From: Rotaria socialis
Taxonomy: Eukaryota; Rotifera; Eurotatoria; Philodinida; Philodinidae
Length of the DNA stretch: 64,000 bases
Assembly: GCA_905331475.1 (NCBI GenBank)
Contig: CAJNYU010002520.1
Span: forward strand, 273,454-337,453
Direction of reading: 5' to 3'
The notes below the pieces were generated by a model. The model saw nothing but the letters and a program-made list of their open reading frames with translations. It was not told the DNA's origin and searched no databases. The translations under genes and the position numbers were made by a program. Shown piece after piece: positions 36,373 through 49,440 of this stretch. How positions within the stretch are numbered: the stretch's first letter is position 1; every line of letters begins with the position of its first letter.

Positions 36373-39300
36373 ATGTGCATTCGACACAAGGTTAGATACA
36401 GCAGAAAAAATGAAGAAAAAGAATATATGATTAGTTCGTCAGTTGCCCTTTTCTCCAACGGGAAGCCAGAACGATATGTTGGTATCGTTTTAGCTCGCTG
36501 TGTTCTTTTTTTTTTCTTTTTGCCTTATTACTTTTCTCGATACTCTTTCTTATTGGCTCCTGTTTGCTATTGGTTCTCACTGATGGTTACAGCCAATTGT
36601 ATAAAGCGAAAGAATATATCTCACTCGATTAGTATCTCTCTCTATATTCTCTTTTTTCTTCTCTCTCTCTCCCTCTTGCATTTTGCTTGTCTACAAAAAT
36701 AGTAGAACAACAGAAAAAAAGCAGATACGTGCCATTTGAAGCATTGAGATGGATTGCAATTTTCTATGTTCTCTTCCCTTTCGGGTGTGGATATTAATAT
36801 TGATGTATGTGTGGGCTGCAGGAGGCCGTATTGAAACAAAGAGTAAGCAAGCAGAAAAAGGAAAAAGGCGACAAAGATAATATTACGAAAGCGCATGCAC
36901 ACGTTCTCATGAAAATATAAAATAGAAAAAGACAGAAAAGAATGAACTCTAAAATAGATGCTGATGAGTATTGAAATTCTAATTAGATATATACGTACAT
37001 AGAATAATGCTGCTTTTATCGACATATTTTTTTATTTCTGTTTATTGATCTAGTTTTTTCATTAGACCGTTTAAAGATGATATATTCTTCTGTCATGTGT
37101 TCATCATTTTAAACAAAATAGAGGACAGATGTGTGTGTCGAATTAAATGATTTGTAAACAAGAGAAATGCATTTATGAAAACTAAACTTTGTTTAATAAA
37201 AGAAAAACGTGAAAATAGTAGACATGCTTGCACATATGTATAGTCATCATCAATTAGTATGATTTGTTGTCTTGACCTCCTCCTTTTCTTTTTAATCGGA
37301 CAAGCTGATCTTCTGAACATGGAGCGGCACGGCAGGGACACATGTTGTGTGTGGTGTTTAGCAAGTAAATATCGCAAATATACATCCAATGATTAGGTCA
37401 AACTGAACAAGATCGTCTCGCATTTTTCTTCAAAACAAAAGTACTCAATATATGTAGTCTTATATTTATTCAAATATTGTTCGAAAAGTAATAGAATAAG
37501 AAGATAAGACATAGTCATGTCGATGTTTTATAACAAAATAATAGTACATACTATTGATAAGTGACGAGTCACTCAACGAATAACAACGACTACAATGAGA
37601 GTGCTTGCATTGTGTTCCCATACACTTGTACTATCACTCAATTTGTCCTATTCAAAGATTAGAATAGACAGACGACGTGTTGCTTATATTTTTCTTAATG
37701 GATGAATAGTGAGCTAAGATAACTAAAACTCCTAACCAATTCAAAAAGAAAAATGAAATTATCTAAATATCAATAGAATTAGCTCAAGATAAACAGTTTG
37801 AATAAAATCATTATAGTATACGCAGAATAAAAACTAAAAAGGCGTAACTCGTCAACGATTGTATCAGATAAACAAATAAGATGATTTCATCGTTTAATTG
37901 TTTGACGTGGTTAGCTTCTAGAAAATTTTGATGCAATCAGAACAATCTTCTTCGATAATTTATCAAAAGCTTTTAATCATATACGATTGAATAAATACTT
38001 GAAAAACGATAACTACGAAAGAAAGAAAGAAAAAATACTAATTGAAAACAACAAATCTTCCATTTAGTTTACATGAAATATTCATATTGATTCAATATAA
38101 TTTAATATGATGATTATTTTCTTTTTGCTTTCCTTGCCGTAGATAGAATTTCTGCTTTTGGCACTAGTGCACGTTGAATAAACGATTTTCTAATTCAACC
38201 ATGAATAAATATTAAAAGTTTCAGTGTCAGTTTTATTGTTGTTGTTTTTTACAGTTCATAGAAAACTATTGATAAGAAACTTGTATTATACAATTAATTC
38301 AGTCATACAAAAGAAGAAAAAAAAATCTTGATTCTATGACATATAATCAATCTTGTATTTGACGTAGAAAGAGTTTCCGATGTGGAAAAAAAAACAATCT
38401 AAAGAATGGCCAATGAAATGATAATAGCATTTATTTTCTTCCAGACAGAAAAAAAATGATTTGATTATATTTATTGGTCAAAGATTGTAAGCAAGAAAGA
38501 AAAATGAAAAGTACATAGAATGACAGTCGTGTTTCTCATAGAACATTCACTTCTATGATATTTTTCTTGATCAGCTATAGTCTCCTTTTTTGTTTTTGTT
38601 GTATAATATATTTTACATGTTGAATATTTTCGCGTACGGATAAGTTGCGGTATGATATATAACGTTTGAAATCGACTCTCTGTCTTCCTGTCATCCGCTT
38701 TCTCAAAATGAAGACAAACATTAAATGCTTACCTAACTTTTTTGATTCTCATTTAAAATACATATGTCATACCGCCGCCGCTCTACAAAACACAATTGCT
38801 ATATCGTCAAAGATGACATGTACATACAATAGAGGAAAAATACGCTTTGAAATACGATAGGATATATGTCTCAGACTTCCAAGTTAAGCTTGCCGAGAAT
38901 AAACGATGTTTAAAATTCATATATATTTCTATGATCAATCGTTTATAATGAATTAAAAAACAGAGATTCTGTCAATAAATAGTGACATGGATACGAATTC
39001 ATGAGTGTTTTTCTTACAATAGATGAAAATAAACTTACAACTAAACACTGATCAGATCGAATAGGATCACAAGTTTCTTTTCAACAATATTAAAATTCAT
39101 TGGCTGAATACAAATAAATACGTGTCACTCACAATAAAGCTCTATGAACGAATCATTGAAAGTTTCATTCATTATTCTATTCAAAACTCTCATTTACAAA
39201 AAATAAAAGAATGGTAGTAACGTGGATAAAAGTCTGAAGTTATAACCCGTCGTGTAAGTTCATATTGCATCACTCTTTTATAGCCATACTGACAAAAAAA

Positions 39301-39789
39301 AGTTTAATAATAGTTTATGACTATGATTCTCTGAAACTATGTTAAAGCAATTGAACTGAATCATCTTCTAACCACTTTTAGTTATTTATTCAAAACATAT
39401 TAATTCGATAAACAAATCATTTTTGTTCGGAATATGTATCTCTAACTGGTATTGTAAGTCACCAAAATAGTTCATATAGATAGTCTTTGAACGAATCAAT
39501 ACAAAAAAAAACAATTTTCTAATTATTTATTTTGAGCAGCATTTATATATCGACCATATATTGTAATTTTTTACAAGAATTTTAATCTTGCGTCTCTGAT
39601 ACTTTGGTAAAAAAAAGTGAAACTCTATAAATTTAGTTTTCTAAGATAAGCACAAATCATTCGAATATTCAACAGCATCAAATATGATCGAGGAAAAAAA
39701 ACTTTATATATAAAATTCGCAAATATATAGATATATATATATATATAAAAGAATGAATCAAAAATAGAGACCATATATTTTCTATAAAT
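36373..39789. other. Intergenic, no gene supported
   Basis: A long 3.4 kb upstream region of the DMRT gene. Short frames only. Pyrimidine-rich tracts near 36500-36690 may belong to the 5' leader or promoter of the DMRT gene. Developmental regulators often have large cis-regulatory regions, but I cannot point to specific sites. Confidence 0.4.
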
Positions 39790-42700
39790 TCAACTTCGAA
39801 CTGACATGTTATCTTCGACATCTCCTTGCAAATCATTGTATGAATTTTGATCAAGTAGTAATATATCTTCTTGATCTGGTATATTATCAATACTTGAATC
39901 AGGACTATGCTTGGTTGGATCATTGGTTGGTGCTGATTTTGTTCCACGATTGTCACTTGATCGACCATCAACTGCGTTCCTATTATCTTTACGTGTAGCA
40001 ATTGGAACCGTTCGAGATATTTGTCGTCGAAGTTGATTTTTAATATTAGCTGTTTTAGCATCAAATAAATCTTTTATACGTGATTTTGCTGATAAACGAA
40101 GCGTAAAATCGTTTGACATCATAGCTGGTGGTGCTGATCCACCAAATTTCAATCGAATATTTTGACTTGTTCCATTGGTTCCCGGTATTATTGGCGTATC
40201 AACCGATGGATGAGATGAATTACGACAACCTGTTGCATTGGTCGACGGTAAAAATGAATCTGTTAAAATATAAGTATAGATACCGATGATAATAGAAATT
40301 GAAATGATTTCATAAATAGATCAAACCTGATCGTTGAATATCATAATCATCAAAACGTTTTATTTCATCGGATGTATTAGGTCGTGGTGCATCAAGTCGA
40401 TCATCTTCTAAACCTAAATAACTGATAACAAGATCACGTAATTGTTCATAACCATCTTCAAGACTATCTAGAAAACAAAAAAAATGAAAACAAGATATTT
40501 ATGAGAAATGAAAACAATTGAAATAGTTTTATACTTGTTGAAATAAATGCATCAAAAAAACCTGGATGTGTTCGATTATATTCAGTATAAAGTTCGACAC
40601 GATTTAATGCCATAGCTATTTCACCTTCTTCATAACCTTGTAATTGTAAACGACGTTTATGTATTTGTTGATCCATTGGTAACAGAAGTACACAACGTGG
40701 TTCAAAATGTGATTGTTTTATTGATAAAAGACCCTATTTTTATTTTTGAAATAAAATATTCATTTATCGAAAACAAAAAAATTCAATAATAAATTCAATA
40801 CTTCAAGTTCAATTTGTATGACGCATGCTAGACCTTCTCGTGCAACATTTTCAATTGATGAGCGTTGAAGACCATTCCAATCGCCATAATATTCATAGCA
40901 GCATAAAAATTCACCCTAAATTTGCATCAAAAACAAAAGTTCCTCTGTTTCAAAAAACAATGAGTCTTAACAAACTTTAGTAACATCTTCTTCGTATTGT
41001 TCTTGTTTGATAAATACATAATCGACACGATCTTTTTCATTAGGACGTTTTTCACGTGCTGTGTGTAAAATTCTAAAATAATAATTTTTCATCGTCCGAT
41101 TGTCTGTGAGAAAGTCTCTAGGCGTTTTTCTCGCGATAGGTTATTTAAAATTAACTATTGTTAACGTGTAGTATATTTTAATTTAATCAATATAGAATCA
41201 TAGTTCTGAACTATCAATAAAATTTTTGAAAGTTACTAGTGTCGAAAATTTTCTAACAGTATTTAAGTACTACATATCGATAAATGCGATTATTTCTTGC
41301 GCAAAACTAACACTATACTTTATTTACCCGTAACCGAAAAATTCACTAAATTCTTCAACAAGTCGATGAGCTAATTCAATTCTACCACAACCATCTGGGC
41401 CGGAGAGAATTAACATTGGATATGGTGTTTCAATATTCGGTAAAGTACTAAAATTGTATTAAATTGCAATCGTATAAAGATTGTGCATTTAAATCATTTA
41501 CCTCTCTTGTACTCGATGATCTTGTAAAAATGAAAAAACAACGTTTGTCATATGATCTCTCGATGCAAAATATTCCGATGATGGATTAAACATTTGTTTG
41601 GATTCAATCTTAAATTCGAAAAGTTATATTATATTAAAAATCATCTATATTTTTTTAGATATTGAATATAAATACCTTTTCAGCTGCATCGATTTTTCGT
41701 CGATCAAGTACAGTTAAATGTTGTAATTTAAATATAATCGAAAGACGATAATCATCAATTTCAGTAATTTTATTTCCACGCAAATTTAAATCTCGTATAA
41801 GATGAAATTCGCTAAGGCGATCAATATCGGATAAATTATGTAACTAGAGTTTATCAAAACAACAATATTTCGATTTCTATTCGACTCGAAACTGTCTCAC
41901 TTGATTATCGGCAAGATCGAGAACTTCAAGAAAATTTAATCGTTCAGGAAAACCAGTTAAAGATTCCAATTGATTACATGATAAATTGAGTTGTTGTAAA
42001 TATTGAAGTGAATCAAGATTGTCAATATTTCGAATTTGATTTGATCTCTGAAAAGAAATTTTTTACGAAGTTTTTCTAAGAGAAAACAAGTCAACGTTTT
42101 TATATTACTAAATTTAAATATTTGAGTGGTAAACCATCTAATTCTTCTATGTGACTAATACGATTATGAGCAAGACTTAAATGTTGTAAACGATAACAAT
42201 TCTTTAAACCTTCGATTCTCGATATTTGATTGTCTAGAATATGAACACAAAAACATAACCGAATGTGTGTTTACTCGAATAAAATTAGCATACTATCGAG
42301 AATAAGTTTTTGTAAATAATGAAAATTGTCAACATTTTTTATTTCTTCAATAAGGTTGAATGAAAAATCAGCTTCTTTTAAATTACACGGTGGCCAGAAA
42401 TCAAATAATTTGCGAATTTTATTATTTGAAACATCAAGTTCAAGTAAATAACTTAAATTATCCAATGGTGATAAATCTATACAGAAATAATTCAAAACAA
42501 TCTTAGACAAAGCTTCGGTATAAGATCATACCAGATATATTATTGTATGGTAATTCAATTCTTTGCAAATGAGTATAGTTACTTAAAATTGATATATCAC
42601 GTAATCCATAGCCCTATGAAAAATATTCTAATAAATAGTTCAACTTAATTTTATTCACTTACAGGTAGTGTCAATGTTAAATAAGAAATACTTGATGCAT

Positions 42701-43034
42701 CAGCTATTTTACCTATTTTTGAAATATGTTTTGTAACTGTTTCTGCATCAAGTATTCCAGCAACAAGATTATTTGCTATGGGTGCTGTTTCAGAATAAGG
42801 CTCATCTTCACGAACAGTTGACATCATGCCAGGTTCCATTCTATCATCATCAGATATTTCAGTATTTGAATATTGTTGACGACGATTTATTGATGATATC
42901 GGAAAACTATCCGTTGAACGTCGACTAAGATTACCATCTTCATCGAGTATAAGAATATTTGTATCGTCAGGTAATAAACGATTTGGATCATAGGGAAGTT
43001 GTTTTGTATTAATGGCATGACGTGAATTATGCAT
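39790..43034 (-). CDS. LRGUK: Leucine-rich repeat and guanylate-kinase domain protein (LRGUK)
   Basis: Thirteen exons: 43034-42663, 42613-42532, 42476-42294, 42233-42109, 42047-41901, 41843-41676, 41608-41502, 41447-41328, 41072-40976, 40915-40802, 40733-40535, 40467-40327, 40259-39790, total 2325 nt, 774 aa. After a disordered head come about eight SDS22-like leucine-rich repeats (LSPLDNLSYLLELDVSNNKI, LKNCYRLQHLSLAHNRI, LNFLEVLDLADNQ). A guanylate-kinase-like domain follows, with PMLILSGPDGCGR, EKDRVDYIFI, ACVIQIELEG and YNRTHPGFFDAFI, then a disordered tail. The order and motifs match LRGUK, a protein needed for sperm head shaping and axoneme growth in mammals and kept in ciliated organisms. 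The P-loop reads GPDGCGRIE: the usual Lys and following Ser/Thr are absent, so it is probably a scaffold, not an enzyme. Confidence 0.9.
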
Positions 43035-43500
43035 TATTTCGTATTATTATTATTAGATAATTCACTTTTTCAAATAAGAAAGAAACAAATTTATTTTGCA
43101 TTCATTTCAACGGCTTGTTCTCTAGTGAAGACCTCTCTAGATTTGTTCTATCAAGAAGTTTTACTTTCTACGATAGATGTCTATAGTATTTCTTTTTTTG
43201 CAGGTGTAAAAATTCTTTTTAATCATCACTATGCCATATTTTTTCGTTTCTTTTTGATAAATCTAGGTAAAAGTTCAATATTTATTTCATAAGATATTTT
43301 TACTAATGTAATAAATCAAATGATCTTTGGATTCTTTTCTTGCATGATTTAAAATCTGCTAACCAACGCAGACAGACTAATATAATAAAGTATTTTTAAT
43401 TTCTTGTAAGAAGTATGTAGTTAAAATCTAAAAAAATTGCAACAAATAAAACTCATTTGTCAGTGTTGAGCTCGCACAAAAAGAAAAGAGGAAGCAAAAA
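43035..43500. other. Short intergenic spacer
   Basis: Lies between the start of LRGUK and the 3' end of the 5S rRNA gene. No gene seen. On the minus strand a T-run (about 43495-43500) directly follows the 5S sequence and is the likely RNA polymerase III terminator. Confidence 0.5.
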
Positions 43501-43619
43501 AGCTTACGACACTCGGTATTCCCAGGCGGTCACCCATCCAAGTACTAACCGAGCCCGACGTTGCTTAACTTCAGTGATCGGACGAGAACTGGTGTATTCA
43601 ACGTGGTATGGCCGTAAGC
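43501..43619 (-). rRNA. 5S ribosomal RNA
   Basis: Read on the minus strand, the sequence opens GCTTACGGCCATACCAC and contains GAAGTTAAGCAACGTCGGGC and TTAGTACTTGGATGGGTGAC, the internal promoter region (A box, intermediate element, C box). It closes with GCCTGGGAATACCG and GTCGTAAGC. The two ends pair to form helix I, and a run of T follows. It is about 119 nt long, as expected, and complete. It appears as a single copy in this window. Confidence 0.96.
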
Positions 43620-44436
43620 ATTCATTGCAGATAGTTTTTTCGAATAGATTCATTCATCGGGGGTGAAACATTCTGTTTTATTTAAAATATGTACAAATCA
43701 TTTCGCTTTCACAATGTAACAATAGAGTTTCATCGCAATAGGCCGTTTTGAAGATAAATAGATGATTGAGCAAGTATATTTGTTCCAAAAGTGGCATACC
43801 AATGGTGAAGTGATTCTCTCTTTCAGTGATAGTCCTGTAATCAGTATCTGCTTCTGCCAAAAATTTCAAAATCTCATAACTAATCAGCTGTTAAAATGTT
43901 TATTAAAAGTCTGAAAAGAGCTGCACCAGTATTCATGTCTTCACAGAAAAAATTGCGTGTTATGTTTTATTTTTTCTCTCATCATTTACTATAGAAGTCA
44001 ATACAACAGAATGCATATCTAATTAATTGTGACCTAGAAATAAATAACACATGAAACAGAGATATTTTCAATACTGTCAAGGATGATTATTAATCGTATG
44101 AAAAGCAATCCAAGATAATTTAATTTTCGATGGGAAGTTTTCGAAATCAAATAAAGCGCTGAATTCGAAATACTGTTATTTCTATAGAGAACGATGCTGT
44201 CTAATAGATTATTTCCGGTTATTGTCTTATGTAAATAAATCACTTCTCTTCCTATTTCATCGTCAGTGTATATTTAACAAAATAATGAAATCTATTACAG
44301 ACATAGAAGAAAAACGCTAGAATTATAAGTAGCCATGCGAAAGAAAGACAAAACGAGAAAAAAAATCGACAAGCATAACATCGAGAAGCAATCTACAGAA
44401 TGATATTATTTTATTTGTTGATCCAGTAGAGTAAAA
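43620..44436. other. Intergenic spacer
   Basis: Between the 5S gene (-) and the ligand-gated channel (+). Short AT-rich frames only. Confidence 0.4.
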
Positions 44437-46648
44437 ATGATTGATATTAATATTATGATTTTTCTAATAATAATAACAATGAGCAGATTTCCATTGATCT
44501 CTAGTTCAAATTTTACATCAGATTTAAGAAATGTTTCTGTGGTTCTTAATGATTTACTAAAATCTTATGATCCTTTTCATCGACCAACCTATGGCGGTTT
44601 GTGTCTATTCTCTAATCATCTATTTATTTTTATTAGTTGCTATATGATTTTTTTAAAGGTAAACCTGATAAAGTCATTGTTGATATATATATTCGTAGTA
44701 TGGGCGCTGTTAGTGAACTCGACATGGAATATTCATTTGATTGCTTTTTTCGGCAACGATGGACTGATACTCGGCTTGTTTTTAATACAACGGAAGTCAT
44801 GAATTATAAATCATTACCAGTTAGTATTAAAATGTTTGCAAAAATTTGGAAGCCTGATACATATTTTTATAATGGTCGACGTTCTTATCTTCATTCAGTA
44901 CCTAATATCAATCGATTTTTTCGTATTGCAACTAACGGTGCTATACTTTATTCGCAACGGTCAGTAGAACAATTGTGTTGTTTTCTTCTTTCTTTTTACA
45001 TAAATTCTATTTCTAGTTTAACTATTCGAGCTTCGTGTGCAATGAATCTTCGAAATTTACCACTTGACACACAACATTGTACTTTATTAATTGGTAGTTA
45101 TGCTTACGATAATGAAGAAACAATATATGAATGGAATACGAAAAGTCCTGTTGATATACAAAGTGATTTAATTATGAATCAATTTTCATTAGTTAATGCA
45201 AGTGTCGGTACGCAACATCTTATTAGAGATAATCGTAAGTTTATCAAAACTGTATGAACATGAAATTAAAGGTTTATTTCCTTATCAGTAGGTTTTCATC
45301 GTCTGTCTTGAGAGTTTTCCATTAATATGTTCTATACGACGATAGTAATACTTGACTTGGTTAGATTAGTTTATGAGTTGCGATATTCTAAGATAATTGG
45401 CATGTAGTTTTTGATGTTTTCGCAAAAAATTTTGAATGTATTTATCATTGATTGATGACTTAGCGTACTCTTCAGTCTATTGAAAAATCGTTAAATGTAT
45501 TCTTTTGTTGAAAAGTATACTATAATATCTTTTCATAGCTACAATCAAAACTATATCGCTGGTTTTTATTTACAAAGAATCAATTGTTTTAAGTGAGATT
45601 TCCATCACTAGAGAGGCTAATACTAAAAGTTTGATTTTCAATAAGTTAACCATAAGAAAGAGAATTCTATAGTCATAACTATTTTATACTAACATTTCAT
45701 GATACATTAAAAACTAGGCAAATTATGATTCAATATAGAAAAAAAACTTTGATAATTTTTAATTTTTCGAATGTCATATCTTGACTTTTGTTATATAATT
45801 TCTAAAAATGAAGACAACCGTAATCGAATCTATTTCTATAGGAACTCGATCCATAGTATACGTTGTATTTTCTCTTCGTCGTCATGTGGGTTATTTTTTA
45901 ATTCAATTATATATTCCATGTATACTCGTCGTATTTTTATCATGGGTGGGTCTTTGGTTAAATCGTGAAGCAACAAATGATCGAATTAATTTAGGTAAAA
46001 ATCTTTGTGCTTAAAGTTTTTCATCGTATATTTTTGTTTGTATTTTTCTTTCAGGTGTAACAACAGTTCTAACACTTATATTTGTTATAATGGAAGGGAA
46101 AAAAGATCTACCGAAAGTTTCCTATCTTACAGCACTTGATTGTTTTATAGCTGTTTGTTTTATTTTTGTTTTCTCAACATTATTCGAATTTGCACTTGTT
46201 CATTATTATACAAAAGCACGAACAGGTGATCTTAATGAAAATATGCGCGAATTAGAAGATTATATTATTCGAGTAGGAAATCAAACTTCTAAGATAAAAC
46301 ATCGATTTGTCTTTATGTCTTTTATAGAATGATGATCCTAATTCAAACGACCATCATGTAACTAATAATGATATTCATTTAGTTTATCGATCATCAGTAA
46401 GAAGAAAACTATCAGCAAAAAAGTTAACATCAAGAAAAAGTTTTAGCAAATATTGGCAAAGCATTTATTGTAAACCAGCTTATTCAGCGTTTCAAGGACA
46501 AGCTTTAAAAAATATTTTTTATTCGAATAGTATTAGTCAAATTGATATTATCGCAAGAATTTTTTATCCGCTAACTTTTTTAATATTTAATCTAATTTAT
46601 TGGACTTATTATTTATATGCGAGTCAACAACAATCAAAAGAGAAATGA
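44437..46648 (+). CDS. Cys-loop ligand-gated ion channel subunit (GABA-A/glycine-receptor-like)
   Basis: Pentameric neurotransmitter-gated channel subunit. Exons 44437-44596, 44659-44959, 45017-45234, 45842-45994, 46055-46272 and 46328-46648 total 1371 nt, 456 aa. A signal peptide ([18 protein letters not shown]) is followed by an extracellular domain with [22 protein letters not shown] and [10 protein letters not shown]. The 13-residue Cys loop is [16 protein letters not shown]1 is [21 protein letters not shown]2 is [16 protein letters not shown], with 6' Thr and 9' Leu. M3 is [20 protein letters not shown], and M4 is at the C-terminus ([17 protein letters not shown]). The M2 entrance has Asp at -1' in place of the Ala of anion channels, so ion selectivity is uncertain. 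The last intron (46273-46327) is 55 bp and its donor GTAGGA is not strong. Confidence 0.9.
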
Positions 46649-48289
46649 CGTAGCGAAAAAAAAAATAATGAATGCTTGTTTTTGTATTATTTTATAATAG
46701 ATATAAAGAAATGGTTAAAATATTGTGAAGTGTGACTTTTTTCTGTTTCTCATTAGCGACATTTGTCAACAAAAAATTAATAATTGAAGCACAGGATGAT
46801 AACTTCTTGCACTAAAAAAATCAAATTAGAAAACAGTTTGTTACATGAAGATTGAAAAAATCTTGTTTGAATGTAGTAAAATAAAAACTATGATGGGTAT
46901 TGTGAAAGATACTCGATGTATTTCGAAAATCTACACGAGTACTATCAGAAGTTATTCACACTGAGATCTTCTCCATCGTGTCATCATAGTCTCATCCTTT
47001 TTCTTCGACCATCATTTCCATTATAGAAACAGGAGTTTTTCTCATCGATTGACTTCTTGTCAACTACTGGCGCGAAGTAGTTTTATCTCTTGGTATTAGT
47101 TATGATCAATGATGAAAATACTTTACAGGAACTTATGAAAATTGTCTTTTTGTGCTTAATAACAAATAGCTGAGACGTAAGGCTATATGGATTCTGGAGA
47201 TCATGAAATTTTAAGTACATACATATTATTAAATCGAACTTCTCGGCATCCTTGAATCGCTCGGTACTTGTATCATGTTAAAATCAATCTGACTGTCTGA
47301 TATGTGTGAAACTGCTCTGATGCCAGTTGTTTACGGTGTCTTTCGAAATCCCGTCGAGTGATAGGTTTAACAAAATAACAGTGCTACTATTTCTTGAACA
47401 TATTCTAGTATCTACGAGAAAGATATCATTACTTATCGAGAAATGTTGAATTTGTGGAATGCAAAATTATTTCATCGATTATAAATACAAGCTAAAGTCA
47501 AAATTCATGCATGGATCATGCGAAACGCTGAACTCTTCTTTTTTTTTGCAGACAAGTCTCATAATTCAATAGCGGTCTCGAATAATTCCGAGTAATCGTG
47601 TTCTCCATTGAGATGCACTCGCGATTTTTGCCGTACTTATAGGAGTGTGCGCTGAAGATAAATGACAGAAGTTCAACATTATTCGACAAATAGACGATTT
47701 TCATTTGAATCAACACTCTAGTTAATAGTTCACCGAGACACATTAAGCTTTCAATTTGCATATATTTTTACCATCTTCATTCTCCGCTCGTTATGTAATT
47801 GTGATGTTATAATCAGAGCAACAACATTGTAAGGACACCTCCACATTATCGATTTTCTTACTTGTTTAATCGAATCATCGATTCTATTATTTCGGGATTT
47901 CATATAAAATTGTTTACGCATGTATACTGATAGAAATCTACGTAAGTTATAGGAATACACTCGATTCAGCTAATAGACTGGAATCCGTAGTTAGGAGTGT
48001 CGAGTTGAATATGAATGAAAGAAAACAAATAACTTTACGCGTTCTTTTAACGCATCGCTTGGATAGCTAACATCAATGGATGTAGGCTTTGCTAATACAG
48101 TCGAAGAAAATGGCGCAAACTTTGACTCGTTTCGTACAGTTTGATGAGGAGAAATTTTATTTTTGGCTTATATAAGAATTCAAAATACCGAAGAGCAAAG
48201 ATTCACATAAAAAGCGAGTCCGGATTGATTGATTAATAAAGTAAAATAAAATGAATTCTCGAAGTCACATGTCTGTTTTACTCTCCATT
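46649..48289. other. Intergenic, no gene supported
   Basis: Convergent space between the ligand-gated channel (+) and the chitin-binding protein (-). Only short AT-rich frames; nothing recognised. Confidence 0.4.
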
Positions 48290-49440
48290 TTAAAGAAAAT
48301 GCCATGCAATGTTAGCATGACCATTGCCCAGTTCCCCAGCTACAGCAATAAAAGCATCATGTGTCAGGGCGATATTACCTAAATGAAGCAAGTTAAACCA
48401 TCGATATTATCTAATTGATAAGATTTACCTTGCTCACAATTTTGGCATCGATCAACAAATCGAACGACTATTTCGCCGTTGGCTCCCTTTACAAGTGCTT
48501 TCTTCTCACAGATTGGATTAGTACTTGGAATACCGCCGACAGTATATGGATCAAATTGTGCTTCATTGAGAGCAGCTGTGTAGATTTTCTCGTCACCATC
48601 ATCCAATGAACGAGCTCGACTTATACCACAGGTACTATATTCCGAACCTGCCATGGTCGCGTTGTAGTATGTTGCTTCTCCTTCAAATTCACCTTCGAGA
48701 ACAGCTGCCGGTTTACCGGGTAAGAATTTAGCGAAAGCACAGTTAACACTAATGGCATCACAACTACATGAAAAATAAATTGTCTATATATAATATGTCT
48801 ATACAATGACATACTATCCAAATCGTGAGCAACATAGACCATTACCACAAGCTGTGACACCACAGTTACCATAGGTAACTCCTCCACAGTGTGCAGCAGT
48901 GTTTCCACAACTAAAATATAAAATGTGAACATCACTGGTACAGCATAAATTTATTGGGGTTTCATTTTTTACAATCCATGTGCTGAACAACATGCTCCTG
49001 CAGCGCAACCAGTGGCACGACAGTTACCATTTCCTCCATTTCCTCCATTGATGCCACCGTTGCCACCGTTGCCACCATTCCAACCACAGTGTTCAGCAGT
49101 AGTGCCACAACTGAGTAAGAAAAAAAGCAGGCAATGATTCGCAAAAAGAAAATCCATATACGTACTAGCCGTATCGTGAACAGCATTGTCCCGCTGGACA
49201 ACCACCGTTTAGGCAACCAACAGCACCTGGACCAACAGCTGCACCACAATATGCAGCACCTACTCCACAATATCCGTACGCCGAGCAGCAGAGACCAGCT
49301 CCACAGCCACCAAACAAACAGTTCCCAGCTAAATGTAAGAAAAGATGAATTTTCTAGAGAGACTGATTCAACGTTCACCTACCAACTGTAGAAACAAAAG
49401 ACAGAAAAACAAGGCTCACACTAGCAGTAGTAATAAGCAT
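48290..49440 (-). CDS. Secreted protein with hevein-type chitin-binding repeats and a barwin/expansin-like barrel
   Basis: Exons 49440-49383, 49328-49166, 49110-48973, 48910-48815, 48763-48429 and 48378-48290 total 879 nt, 292 aa. Exon 1 encodes a signal peptide ([19 protein letters not shown]). Then come four hevein-type modules, each with the CC-S-x-x-G core: [33 protein letters not shown] and [11 protein letters not shown]. The third is preceded by a Gly/Asn-rich linker (NGGNGGNGG). The C-terminal ~120 residues form a double-psi beta-barrel domain: [10 protein letters not shown], then [35 protein letters not shown], a HDAF segment and a terminal IAWHF. Hevein modules bind chitin. Barrel domains of this type occur in plant barwin proteins, expansins and fungal or bacterial secreted proteins. 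A role in binding fungal or other chitinous walls, in defence or digestion, is inferred. Confidence 0.88.

Noticed and set aside
48961-49391. Long open frames in other phases and on the plus strand over the chitin-binding gene
   Set aside because: Shadows of the Gly/Cys-rich hevein exons; only one phase yields the CC-S-x-x-G modules and correct splice phases.
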